From contig NZ_JARJLT010000339.1 in NCBI RefSeq assembly GCF_029335315.1, positions 1 through 39,075 on the forward strand: DNA of 39,075 bases. The letters run 5' to 3'. Position numbers and translations under genes: made by a program. Source of the stretch: Pseudomonas citronellolis (lineage in GTDB: Bacteria > Pseudomonadota > Gammaproteobacteria > Pseudomonadales > Pseudomonadaceae). The notes below the pieces were generated by a model. That model saw nothing but the letters and a program-made list of their open reading frames with translations. It ran no database searches and was not told where the DNA came from. Below, in pieces: positions 9,003 through 16,206 of this stretch. Each line of letters opens with the position of its first letter. The first letter of the stretch is position 1.

Positions 9003-9053
9003 GGCGGCCTTCCTGATTCTGGGATGGGGGAGGGCAGGGGCAAGCGGTCGGTC

Positions 9054-9093
9054 GGGCCTGGGCGCGCGGCGCCAGGCCCGGCGACGGTGCCGG
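9054..9093 (-). other. GC-rich hairpins between map and glnD
   Basis: The 141-base map-glnD gap holds a perfect 8-bp stem, GGGCCTGG (9054-9061) with CCAGGCCC (9072-9079), and an adjoining 6-bp stem, CCCGGC with GCCGGG (9077-9093). No T-run follows on the minus strand, so this is not a convincing intrinsic terminator. It may stabilise or attenuate the map-glnD transcript. Confidence 0.35.
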
Positions 9094-9143
9094 GCCGGGA
9101 TTTCTATGTTCTACCCAGCCGTCGGCGAGATTGCAAACGGCGC

Positions 9144-9926
9144 TTACGGCGCGACGCGGGCGATGCTCTCGTCGTTGCGCAGGGTCAGGATCTCGTAGCC
9201 GTCGGCGGTCACCAGGATGGTGTGCTCCCACTGGGCGGAGAGCTTGCGGTCCTTGGTGATGGCGGTCCAGCCGTCGCCCAGCAGGCGGGTTTCCGGGCGG
9301 CCCTGGTTGATCATCGGCTCGATGGTGAAGATCATCCCCTCCTTGAGCTCCAGGCCGGTGCCGGCGCGACCGTAGTGCAGCACCTGGGGCTCCTCGTGGA
9401 ACACCTTGCCGATGCCGTGGCCGCAGTACTCGCGGACCACCGAGAAGCCGTTCTTCTCGGCGTACTTCTGGATCACCTCGCCGATATCGCCCAGGTGCGC
9501 GCCCGGCTTGACCAGGGCGATGCCCTTGTACAGGCATTCCTGGGTGACGTGGCTGAGGCGCTCGGCCCACTCGGCGACCTTGCCGACGGAGAACATCTTG
9601 CTGGTGTCGCCGTGGTAGCCATCCTTGATCACGGTGACGTCGATGTTGACGACGTCGCCGTCCTTCAGCGGCTTCTCGTTGGGAATGCCGTGGCACACCA
9701 CGTGGTTGATCGAGGTGCAGATGGACTTGGGGAAGCCCTTGTAGTTCAGCGGCGCGGGAATGGCCTGCTGGACGTTGACTATATAGTCGTGGCAGATGCG
9801 GTCCAGCTCGTCGGTGGTGACCCCGGGCTTGACGTGCTCGCCGATCATTTCCAGCACTTCGGCGGCCAGGCGGCCGGCGATGCGCATTTTCTCGATGTCT
9901 TCGGGCGTCTTGATGGTGACGGTCAT
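9144..9926 (-). CDS. map: Methionine aminopeptidase, type I
   Basis: This cytoplasmic metallopeptidase removes the initiator methionine from nascent proteins after deformylation. The 260-aa protein has the pita-bread fold of type Ia enzymes. All five metal ligands are visible: D96 (NIDVTV), D107 (HGDTSKMF), H170 (YCGHGIGKVFHEEP), E203 (TIEPMIN) and E234 (QWEHTILV); H79 in VVCHGIPN is the conserved active-site histidine. It begins MTVTIKTPEDIEKMRIAGR. It is divergent from rpsB, a conserved proteobacterial arrangement, and heads the map-glnD-dapC set. Confidence 0.98.
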   Translation of the reverse strand: MTVTIKTPEDIEKMRIAGRLAAEVLEMIGEHVKPGVTTDELDRICHDYIVNVQQAIPAPLNYKGFPKSICTSINHVVCHGIPNEKPLKDGDVVNIDVTVIKDGYHGDTSKMFSVGKVAEWAERLSHVTQECLYKGIALVKPGAHLGDIGEVIQKYAEKNGFSVVREYCGHGIGKVFHEEPQVLHYGRAGTGLELKEGMIFTIEPMINQGRPETRLLGDGWTAITKDRKLSAQWEHTILVTADGYEILTLRNDESIARVAP

Positions 9927-10033
9927 AGAATTCTCGGACGCGGGCGGAAAATGACAATGGTAACAGCTTAGGGCCCCGGGTCATAAGTCGCACGCGGTTC
10001 GACCGGTGTTTCCAGTAGCCTGGCGCCGCTTTG

Positions 10034-10044
10034 TATGATATAAA
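10034..10044 (+). promoter_or_regulatory. Candidate rpsB-tsf promoter -10 region
   Basis: The sequence TTTGTATGATATAAAGCGCCCC contains overlapping -10 candidates: TATGAT (10034-10039) and an extended -10, TGATATAAA (TG at 10036, hexamer 10039-10044). It is followed by a GC-rich discriminator, as expected for a ribosomal-protein promoter under stringent control. The -35 is weak (TTTCCA near 10009-10014). Flanking CGCTTT and AAAGCG form an inverted repeat around the -10. Transcription from here would give a leader of about 130 nt. Confidence 0.5.
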
Positions 10045-10088
10045 GCGCCCCGCTTTTGCAGGCTATGGCCGCGAAAGCCTAACCCACA

Positions 10089-10153
10089 CATGCATCGACA
10101 CGATGACCTGGGTGCCTTTCGACGCGTTCGAGGGTTGGTCATTGGGATGCATG
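10089..10153 (+). promoter_or_regulatory. Structured rpsB leader, probable S2 autoregulatory site
   Basis: Between the promoter and the rpsB start, three nested complementary pairs can form a long stem: CATGCATC (10089-10096) with GATGCATG (10146-10153), ATGACC (10103-10108) with GGTCAT (10137-10142), and TCGA (10119-10122) with TCGA (10128-10131) extended by wobble pairs. In E. coli, S2 represses rpsB-tsf translation by binding a conserved rpsB 5' UTR, and related leaders occur in other gammaproteobacteria. The position and nesting fit that role; S2 binding here is inferred. Confidence 0.55.
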
Positions 10154-10184
10154 GAGGCCCAACCCGACTTATCGAGGAACTATC

Positions 10185-10925
10185 ATGTCCCAAGTCAACA
10201 TGCGCGATATGCTGAAGGCCGGTGTGCACTTCGGCCACCAGACCCGTTACTGGAACCCGAAAATGGGCAAGTTCATTTTCGGCGCGCGCAACAAGATCCA
10301 CATCATCAACCTGGAAAAAACCCTGCCGATGTTCAACGAGGCCCTGACCTTCGTTGAGCGCCTGGCCCAGGGCAAGAACAAGATCCTGTTCGTCGGCACC
10401 AAGCGTTCCGCCGGCAAGATCGTTCGCGAAGAAGCCGCTCGTTGCGGCATGCCGTACGTCGACCACCGTTGGCTGGGCGGCATGCTCACCAACTACAAGA
10501 CCATCCGTCAGTCGATCAAGCGCCTGCGCGACCTGGAAACCCAGGCCCAGGACGGCACCTTCGCCAAGCTGACCAAGAAAGAAGCCCTGATGCGCAGCCG
10601 TGATCTGGAAAAACTGGATCGCAGCCTGGGCGGCATCAAGGACATGGGCGGCCTGCCGGACGCTCTGTTCGTGATCGACGTCGACCACGAGCGCATCGCC
10701 ATCACCGAAGCCAACAAGCTGGGCATCCCGGTCATCGGCATCGTCGATACCAACAGCAGCCCGGAAGGCGTCGACTACGTCATCCCGGGTAACGACGACG
10801 CCATCCGCGCCGTTCAGCTGTACCTGGGCTCGATGGCCGAAGCCGTACTGCGCGGCCGTCAGAACGCCCAGGGCGGCGCTGACGAGTTCGTCGAAGAAGC
10901 GCCGGCCGAATCCGCCGAAGGCTGA
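10185..10925 (+). CDS. rpsB: 30S ribosomal protein S2
   Basis: Ribosomal protein S2 of the small subunit, 246 aa. It begins [27 protein letters not shown] and contains the two classical S2 signatures, near the N-terminus ([12 protein letters not shown]) and in the middle ([32 protein letters not shown]). The acidic C-terminal tail ([14 protein letters not shown]) is normal for gammaproteobacteria. CGAGGAAC precedes the ATG. It is the first gene of the rpsB-tsf transcript and is probably controlled by its structured leader. A hairpin terminator follows before tsf. Codon use is the optimised, C-ending pattern of highly expressed genes. Confidence 0.99.
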   Translation: MSQVNMRDMLKAGVHFGHQTRYWNPKMGKFIFGARNKIHIINLEKTLPMFNEALTFVERLAQGKNKILFVGTKRSAGKIVREEAARCGMPYVDHRWLGGMLTNYKTIRQSIKRLRDLETQAQDGTFAKLTKKEALMRSRDLEKLDRSLGGIKDMGGLPDALFVIDVDHERIAITEANKLGIPVIGIVDTNSSPEGVDYVIPGNDDAIRAVQLYLGSMAEAVLRGRQNAQGGADEFVEEAPAESAEG

Positions 10926-10954
10926 TTCCGGGACGTCCAGACGTCCAGCGGTGC

Positions 10955-10983
10955 GCAAAAAGGGGGCCTGGCCCCCTTTTTGC
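10955..10983 (+). terminator. Intrinsic terminator/attenuator between rpsB and tsf
   Basis: A near-perfect palindrome lies between the rpsB stop and tsf: AAAAAGGGGGC, loop CTG, GCCCCCTTTTT. The stem is 7 GC-rich pairs plus five A-T pairs, ending in a T-run. It is a strong intrinsic terminator in form. Because rpsB and tsf are normally co-transcribed, it probably lets only part of the transcripts through, or works in both directions. Confidence 0.85.
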
Positions 10984-11049
10984 CACTCCCGAATTCCGCC
11001 CGGCACGCCGGGCGATCTGGTTTTGAGAGCAACTCAAGAGGATTTGCAA

Positions 11050-11919
11050 ATGGCAGAGATCACTGCAGCACTGGTTAAAGAACTGCGCGAGCGCACTGGC
11101 CAGGGCATGATGGAGTGCAAGAAGGCCCTGGTTGCCGCCGAAGGCGACATCGAGAAGGCCATTGACGACATGCGCGCTTCGGGCGCCATCAAGGCTGCCA
11201 AGAAGGCCGGCAACATCGCCGCCGAAGGTTCCATCGCGGTCAAGGTTGCCGACGATGCCAAGGCTGCCACCATCATCGAAGTCAACTCGCAGACCGACTT
11301 CCTGGCCCTGCAGGACGATTTCAAAGGCTTCGTGGCCGCCAGCCTGGACAAGGCCTTCGCGCAGAAGCTGACCGAAGCCGCTCCGCTGATCGCCGAACAG
11401 GAATCCGCTCGCGAGGCGCTGGTCGCCAAGTGCGGCGAGAACGTCAACATCCGTCGTCTGGCCCGTACCGAGGGTGACGTGGTTGGCGCCTACCTGCACG
11501 GCCACCGCATCGGCGTTCTGGTCACCCTGAAAGGCGGCAACGCCGATCTGGCCCGTGACATCGCCATGCATATCGCCGCCAGCAACCCGCAGTTCCTGGA
11601 CCCGTCGCAGGTTTCCGAAGAAGCCGTCGCCAAGGAAAAGGAAATCTTCCTGGCCCTGAACGCCGACAAGATCGCCGGCAAGCCGGAAAACATCGTGGAG
11701 AACATGGTCAAAGGCCGTATCTCCAAGTTCCTGGCCGAAGCCAGCCTGGTCGAGCAGCCGTTCGTCAAGGATCCGGAAGTCAAGGTCGGTGACCTGGCCA
11801 AGAAAGCCGGCGCCGAAATCGTCTCCTTCGTACGTTACGAAGTGGGCGAGGGCATCGAGAAGGTCGAGGCCGACTTCGCTGCCGAGGTTGCTGCTCAAGT
11901 AGCCGCTTCCAAGCAGTAA
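11050..11919 (+). CDS. tsf: Elongation factor Ts
   Basis: EF-Ts is the nucleotide exchange factor for EF-Tu. The protein is 289 aa, matching P. aeruginosa. It begins MAEITAALVKELRERTGQGMM, with the UBA-like N-terminal domain signature (LRERTGQGMMECKKAL) and the conserved exchange motif NSQTDFLA (residues about 77-84), whose Asp-Phe pair contacts EF-Tu. The ATG at 11050 is preceded by AAGAGGAT; the longer open frame upstream runs through the terminator and is not coding. A hairpin terminator follows the stop, separating tsf from pyrH. Confidence 0.99.
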   Translation: MAEITAALVKELRERTGQGMMECKKALVAAEGDIEKAIDDMRASGAIKAAKKAGNIAAEGSIAVKVADDAKAATIIEVNSQTDFLALQDDFKGFVAASLDKAFAQKLTEAAPLIAEQESAREALVAKCGENVNIRRLARTEGDVVGAYLHGHRIGVLVTLKGGNADLARDIAMHIAASNPQFLDPSQVSEEAVAKEKEIFLALNADKIAGKPENIVENMVKGRISKFLAEASLVEQPFVKDPEVKVGDLAKKAGAEIVSFVRYEVGEGIEKVEADFAAEVAAQVAASKQ

Positions 11920-11941
11920 GACGGTTCCTACCGTCGCCCCG

Positions 11942-11977
11942 AAAGAGGCTGCCCGCTTACGCGTGCGGCCTCTTTGT
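11942..11977 (+). terminator. Terminator-like hairpin after tsf
   Basis: The arms AAAGAGGC (11942-11949) and GCCTCTTT (11968-11975) are perfectly complementary over 8 bp and enclose an 18-base loop that can pair partly with itself. The T residues are within the right arm and only a short T/G tail follows. It begins 22 bases after the tsf stop and probably ends most rpsB-tsf transcripts. Confidence 0.65.
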
Positions 11978-11985
11978 CAAAGTGG

Positions 11986-12090
11986 GGAGACCACTTGGGG
12001 CGGTCTCCGCGGCAGCGCGCCATTCGTCGGCGCGCGACGCTGCTAGCCTGGTAGTGCCAGGCTTCCCCGACAGGCGCCCGGACAGGCGCC
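11986..12090 (+). promoter_or_regulatory. pyrH upstream region: hairpins and weak promoter candidate
   Basis: This 204-base gap holds, after the tsf terminator, a 7-bp stem GGAGACC (11986-11992) with GGTCTCC (12002-12008) and a perfect hairpin AGCCTGG (12045-12051), loop TAGTG, CCAGGCT (12057-12063). An exact direct repeat of GACAGGCGCC follows at 12069 and 12081. TGCTAGCCT (12041-12049) resembles an extended -10 but has no good -35. A pyrH promoter is probably here, but its exact location is uncertain. Confidence 0.35.
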
Positions 12091-12123
12091 ACGCATTTCA
12101 CATCGCCGCAGGAGAAAAAGGTC

Positions 12124-12861
12124 ATGGCTCAGCAGCTGAGCGCTCGTCAACCTCGCTATAAACGCATTCTTCTAAAACTGAGCGGCGAAGCCCTGATGGG
12201 CAGCGAAGAGTTCGGTATCGATCCCAAGGTCCTCGATCGCATGGCCCTGGAGATCGGCCAACTGGTCGGCATCGGCGTCCAGGTCGGCCTGGTCATCGGC
12301 GGCGGCAACCTGTTCCGCGGCGCGGCGCTGTCCGCCGCCGGCATGGATCGCGTCACCGGCGACCACATGGGCATGCTGGCTACCGTGATGAACGGCCTGG
12401 CCATGCGCGACGCGCTGGAGCGCTCGAACATCACCGCCATCGTCATGTCGGCCATCAGCATGGTCGGCGTCACCGACCATTACGACCGCCGCAAGGCCAT
12501 GCGCCACCTGGGCAGCGGCGAAGTGGTGATCTTCTCCGCCGGCACCGGCAACCCCTTCTTCACTACCGATTCCGCCGCCTGCCTGCGCGCCATCGAAATA
12601 GATGCTGACGTAGTGCTGAAGGCGACCAAGGTCGATGGTGTGTACACTGCCGACCCGTTCAAGGACCCGAACGCCGAGAAGTTCGAGCGTCTGACCTACG
12701 ATGAAGTGCTCGACCGCAAGCTGGGCGTGATGGACCTGACCGCCATCTGCCTGTGCCGCGACCAGAAAATGCCGCTGCGGGTGTTCAACATGAACAAGCC
12801 GGGCGCGCTGCTGAATATTGTTGTTGGTGGTGCCGAAGGCACCCTGATCGAGGAGGATTGA
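12124..12861 (+). CDS. pyrH: UMP kinase
   Basis: This cytoplasmic amino-acid-kinase-fold enzyme of 245 aa phosphorylates UMP to UDP with ATP, the entry to UTP and, via PyrG further along this window, CTP. Motifs: [13 protein letters not shown] near the N-terminus, GGGNLFRGA (UMP/phosphate binding), [28 protein letters not shown] and the ATP-site [14 protein letters not shown] precedes the ATG. Its stop is one base before the frr start, so pyrH and frr are coupled. Codon use near the 5' and 3' ends (ATA, CTA, GTT runs) is less GC-biased than the rest of the gene. Confidence 0.98.
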   Translation: MAQQLSARQPRYKRILLKLSGEALMGSEEFGIDPKVLDRMALEIGQLVGIGVQVGLVIGGGNLFRGAALSAAGMDRVTGDHMGMLATVMNGLAMRDALERSNITAIVMSAISMVGVTDHYDRRKAMRHLGSGEVVIFSAGTGNPFFTTDSAACLRAIEIDADVVLKATKVDGVYTADPFKDPNAEKFERLTYDEVLDRKLGVMDLTAICLCRDQKMPLRVFNMNKPGALLNIVVGGAEGTLIEED

Positions 12862-12862
12862 G

Positions 12863-13420
12863 ATGATCAACGAGATCAAGAAAGAAGCGCAGGAGCGCAT
12901 GGGCAAGTCGCTGGAGGCCCTGGGCCACGCCTTCGCCAAGATCCGCACCGGCCGTGCTCACCCGAGCATCCTGGATAGCGTCATGGTGTCCTACTACGGT
13001 TCCGACACCCCGCTGCGCCAGGTCGCCAACGTCACCGTCGAGGATTCTCGCACCCTGGCCCTGAGTGTGTTCGACAAGACCATGATCCAGGCCGTCGAGA
13101 AGGCCATCATGACTTCCGATCTGGGGCTGAACCCGGCCACCGCCGGCACCACCATCCGCGTGCCGATGCCGGCCCTGACCGAGGAAACCCGCAAGGGCTT
13201 CACCAAGCAGGCCCGCGCCGAGGCCGAGCAGGCCCGCGTCTCCGTGCGCAACATCCGCCGCGACGCCCTGGCCCAGCTGAAGGACCTGCAGAAAGAGAAG
13301 GAAATCAGCGAGGACGACGAGCGCCGCGCCGGTGACGACGTGCAGAAGCTCACCGACAAGTTCGTCGCTGAGATCGACAAGGCCCTCGAGGCCAAGGAAG
13401 CGGACCTGATGGCCGTCTGA
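12863..13420 (+). CDS. frr: Ribosome recycling factor
   Basis: RRF, 185 aa, works with EF-G to split post-termination ribosomes. It begins [20 protein letters not shown] and includes the conserved [21 protein letters not shown] and [20 protein letters not shown] segments of the three-helix-bundle domain, with the small domain in between. The ATG follows the pyrH stop by one base and uses the GAGGAGG within the pyrH 3' end. The pyrH-frr-uppS-cdsA-dxr order is conserved across proteobacteria. Confidence 0.99.
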   Translation: MINEIKKEAQERMGKSLEALGHAFAKIRTGRAHPSILDSVMVSYYGSDTPLRQVANVTVEDSRTLALSVFDKTMIQAVEKAIMTSDLGLNPATAGTTIRVPMPALTEETRKGFTKQARAEAEQARVSVRNIRRDALAQLKDLQKEKEISEDDERRAGDDVQKLTDKFVAEIDKALEAKEADLMAV

Positions 13421-13436
13421 CGGCCAGGTTGCAGTC

Positions 13437-14192
13437 ATGGACAAGACCAAGCCGGTGGCCGCGGTGCCACGTCACGTGGCCATCATCATGGACGGCAACA
13501 ACCGCTGGGCGAAGAAACGCCTGATGCCTGGCGTCGCCGGGCACAAGGCCGGCGTCCACGCGGTGCGCGCGGTGGTCAAGACCTGCGCCGAGGCCGGCGT
13601 CCAGGTCCTGACCCTGTTCGCGTTCTCCAGCGAGAACTGGCAGCGCCCGATCGACGAGGTCGGCGCGCTGATGGAACTCTTCCTCATGGCCCTGCGCCGT
13701 GAGGTGCGCAAGCTCGACGAGCACGGCATCCGCCTGCGCATCATCGGCGACCGCAGCCGCTTCCACCCCGAGTTGCAGGCGGCCATGCGCGAGGCGGAGA
13801 ACCAGACCGCCGGCAACCGCGGCCTGCTGCTGCAGGTGGCGGCCAACTACGGTGGCCAGTGGGACATCACCCAGGCCGCCCAGCGCCTGGCTCGCGAAGT
13901 GCAGGCCGGGCACCTGGCGCCCGACGACATCACCGCCGAGCTGATCCAGGGCTGCCTGAGCACCGGCGACCAGCCGCTGCCGGACCTGTGCATCCGCACC
14001 GGCGGCGAGCATCGCATCAGCAACTTCCTGTTGTGGCAGCTGGCGTACGCCGAGCTCTACTTCTCCGATCTCTACTGGCCGGACTTCAAGAGCGCGGCGA
14101 TGCGCGAAGCGCTGGCCGACTACGCCACCCGCCAGCGTCGCTTCGGCAAGACCAGCGACCAGGTGGAGGCCGAGGCTCCCCCTTCATGCTGA
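13437..14192 (+). CDS. uppS: Undecaprenyl diphosphate synthase (cis-prenyltransferase)
   Basis: UppS extends farnesyl diphosphate with eight isopentenyl units to make the C55 lipid carrier for peptidoglycan and O-antigen. The protein is 251 aa. The signature HVAIIMDGNNRWAKKR places the catalytic aspartate at D19. AFSSENWQRP and the C-terminal LCIRTGGEHRISNFLLWQ, AYAELYFSDLYWPDF are the other family motifs. The stop overlaps the start of cdsA by 7 bases, so the two are coupled. Its substrate precursors come from the MEP pathway, two enzymes of which (Dxr, IspD) are encoded downstream. Confidence 0.98.
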   Translation: MDKTKPVAAVPRHVAIIMDGNNRWAKKRLMPGVAGHKAGVHAVRAVVKTCAEAGVQVLTLFAFSSENWQRPIDEVGALMELFLMALRREVRKLDEHGIRLRIIGDRSRFHPELQAAMREAENQTAGNRGLLLQVAANYGGQWDITQAAQRLAREVQAGHLAPDDITAELIQGCLSTGDQPLPDLCIRTGGEHRISNFLLWQLAYAELYFSDLYWPDFKSAAMREALADYATRQRRFGKTSDQVEAEAPPSC

Positions 14193-15001
14193 AACAACGG
14201 ATCATCACGGCGCTGGTGCTGCTGCCCATCGCGCTGGGTGGTTTCTTCCTGCTCGATGGCGCCGCCTTCGCCCTGTTCATCGGCCTGGTGGTGACCCTGG
14301 GCGCCTGGGAATGGGCGCGCCTGGCCGGCTACAACGAGCAGTCGGCGCGTGTCGCCTACGCCGCCGTGGTCGCCGCGCTGATGCTGGTGCTGTCCTGGCT
14401 GCCGCAACTGGCCGGCGCCGTGCTGGTACTGGCGGTGCTCTGGTGGCTGCTGGCTACCGTCATGGTGCTCACCTACCCGGACAGCGCCTCCAGCTGGGGT
14501 GGCCGCTGGCGTCGCCTGCTGATCGGCCTGCTGATCCTGCTGCCGGCCTGGCAGGGCCTGGTGGTGCTCAAGCAGTGGCCGCTGGCCAACTGGCTGATCG
14601 TCGCGGTGATGGTGCTGGTCTGGGCCGCCGACATCGGCGCGTATTTCTCCGGCAAGGCCTTCGGCAAGCGCAAGCTGGCCCCGCGGGTCAGCCCCGGCAA
14701 GAGCTGGGAAGGCTTCTACGGCGGCCTGCTGCTGAGCCTGGCGATCACCTTCGCGGTCGCCATCTACCGTGACTGGTCGGTGCGCGAGCTGCTCCTGGCG
14801 CTGCCCGGCGCCGCCCTGGTGGTGGCGCTGTCGGTGGTCGGCGACCTTACCGAAAGCATGTTCAAGCGCGAGTCCGGCCTGAAGGACAGCAGCAACCTGC
14901 TGCCCGGTCATGGCGGCATCCTCGACCGCATCGACAGCCTGACCGCGGCCATCCCGGTGTTCACCGTGCTGCTCTGGATGACCGGCTGGGGTACGCCATG
15001 A
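14186..15001 (+). CDS. cdsA: Phosphatidate cytidylyltransferase
   Basis: CdsA is an inner-membrane enzyme that makes CDP-diacylglycerol from phosphatidate and CTP, the branch point for all phospholipids. The protein is 271 aa with about eight hydrophobic segments starting at residue 6. The C-terminal CDS signature ([20 protein letters not shown], then GILDRID; residues 224-250) is intact, as is [12 protein letters not shown]. The ATG at 14186 lies inside the uppS 3' end, and the stop overlaps the dxr start (ATGA). The longer frame upstream is a shadow of uppS. Confidence 0.97.
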   Translation: MLKQRIITALVLLPIALGGFFLLDGAAFALFIGLVVTLGAWEWARLAGYNEQSARVAYAAVVAALMLVLSWLPQLAGAVLVLAVLWWLLATVMVLTYPDSASSWGGRWRRLLIGLLILLPAWQGLVVLKQWPLANWLIVAVMVLVWAADIGAYFSGKAFGKRKLAPRVSPGKSWEGFYGGLLLSLAITFAVAIYRDWSVRELLLALPGAALVVALSVVGDLTESMFKRESGLKDSSNLLPGHGGILDRIDSLTAAIPVFTVLLWMTGWGTP

Positions 15002-16188
15002 GCGCGCCGCAGCGGGTCTGCGTCCTGGGCGCCACCGGCTCGATCGGCCTGAGCACCCTGGACGTCCTGGCGCGGCATCCGCAGCGTTACAGCGTTTTCG
15101 CCATCAGCGGTCATTCGCGGCTCGCCGAGCTGCAGGCCCTGTGCCTGGTCCACCGGCCGCGCTTCGCCGTGGTCGCCAGCGCCGAGCAGGCGCGGCAACT
15201 GCGCGAGGCCCTGCGCGATGCCGGCCTGGCCACCGAGGTGCTGGAAGGCGAGGCGGGGCTCTGCGCCGTCGCCGGGCATCCGGAGGTCGACGTGGTGATG
15301 GCCGCGATCGTCGGCGCCGCTGGCCTGAAGCCCACGCTGGCGGCGGTCCAGGCCGGCAAGAAGGTGCTGCTGGCCAACAAGGAGGCGCTGGTGATGTCCG
15401 GCGCCCTGTTCATGCACGAAGTGCAGGCCCATGGCGCCGTGCTGCTGCCGATCGATAGCGAGCACAACGCGATCTTCCAGTGCATGCCCGGCGATTACGC
15501 CCGCGGCCTCGGCCAGGTCGGCGTGCGGCGTATCCTGCTGACCGCCTCGGGCGGGCCGTTCCGCGAGACGCCTCTGGAGCAGCTGGCCGAGGTTTCCCCG
15601 GAGCAGGCCTGTGCGCACCCCAACTGGTCCATGGGGCGGAAGATTTCCGTCGACTCGGCCAGCATGATGAACAAGGGGCTGGAACTGATCGAAGCCTGCT
15701 GGCTGTTCGATGCGGCGCCGTCGAAGGTCGAGGTGGTGATCCACCCGCAGAGCGTGATCCATTCCCTGGTGGACTACGTGGACGGCTCGGTGCTCGCGCA
15801 GCTCGGCAACCCCGACATGCGCACGCCCATCGCCCACGCCCTGGCCTGGCCCGAGCGCATCGACTCGGGCGTAGCCCCGCTGGACCTGTTCAGCGTCGCC
15901 CGCCTGGACTTCCAGGCCCCCGACGAGCAGCGCTTCCCGTGCCTGCGCCTGGCGCGCCAGGCGGCGGAGCAGGGCGGCAGCGCGCCGGCGATGCTCAACG
16001 CCGCCAACGAAGTGGCGGTGGCCGCGTTCCTCGAACGGCGCATCCGCTTCACCGAGATCGCGGTTATTATCGATGAGGTTCTGAACCGCGAGGCGGCCGC
16101 GCCGGTCGAAAGCCTCGACGCTGTGCTGGCGGCCGACCGCCGCGCGCGCGAAGCGGCACAATCCTGGTTGCATGGCCGCGGCCGCTAG
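14998..16188 (+). CDS. dxr: 1-deoxy-D-xylulose 5-phosphate reductoisomerase
   Basis: Dxr (IspC) converts DXP to 2-C-methylerythritol 4-phosphate with NADPH, the first committed MEP-pathway step. The protein is 396 aa. The NADPH-binding loop GATGSIG is at 11-17. The metal-binding [12 protein letters not shown] (D153, E155) and [10 protein letters not shown] (E229), substrate-loop residues around TASGGPFRE, and NEVAVAAFL near the C-terminus are all present. The start overlaps the cdsA stop by 4 bases. It is the target of fosmidomycin in this pathway, and IspD further along acts on its product. Confidence 0.98.
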   Translation: MSAPQRVCVLGATGSIGLSTLDVLARHPQRYSVFAISGHSRLAELQALCLVHRPRFAVVASAEQARQLREALRDAGLATEVLEGEAGLCAVAGHPEVDVVMAAIVGAAGLKPTLAAVQAGKKVLLANKEALVMSGALFMHEVQAHGAVLLPIDSEHNAIFQCMPGDYARGLGQVGVRRILLTASGGPFRETPLEQLAEVSPEQACAHPNWSMGRKISVDSASMMNKGLELIEACWLFDAAPSKVEVVIHPQSVIHSLVDYVDGSVLAQLGNPDMRTPIAHALAWPERIDSGVAPLDLFSVARLDFQAPDEQRFPCLRLARQAAEQGGSAPAMLNAANEVAVAAFLERRIRFTEIAVIIDEVLNREAAAPVESLDAVLAADRRAREAAQSWLHGRGR

Positions 16189-16206
16189 GCCCGGCTGGAG
16201 GTAACG

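Noticed and set aside
6351-9971. 1206-codon open frame on the plus strand, antisense to glnD and map
   Set aside because: It is a by-product of strong GC bias at third codon positions; the composition is repetitive (Val, Gly, Gln, His-rich), there is no ribosome site, and the opposite strand encodes full-length GlnD and Map with intact catalytic motifs.
6679-9993. 1104-codon minus-strand frame overlapping glnD and map in another frame
   Set aside because: Arg/Pro/Ala/Gly-rich out-of-frame translation of two real genes. It crosses their intergenic hairpins and lacks any domain.
10031-10357. 108-codon frame starting in the rpsB leader, considered as a leader peptide
   Set aside because: It runs out of frame far into rpsB, has no ribosome site and no regulatory codon run.
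12069-12090. Tandem GACAGGCGCC as a possible attachment site or small repeat array
   Set aside because: There are only two copies with no neighbouring integrase or mobile gene, so it is noted only as part of the pyrH upstream region.
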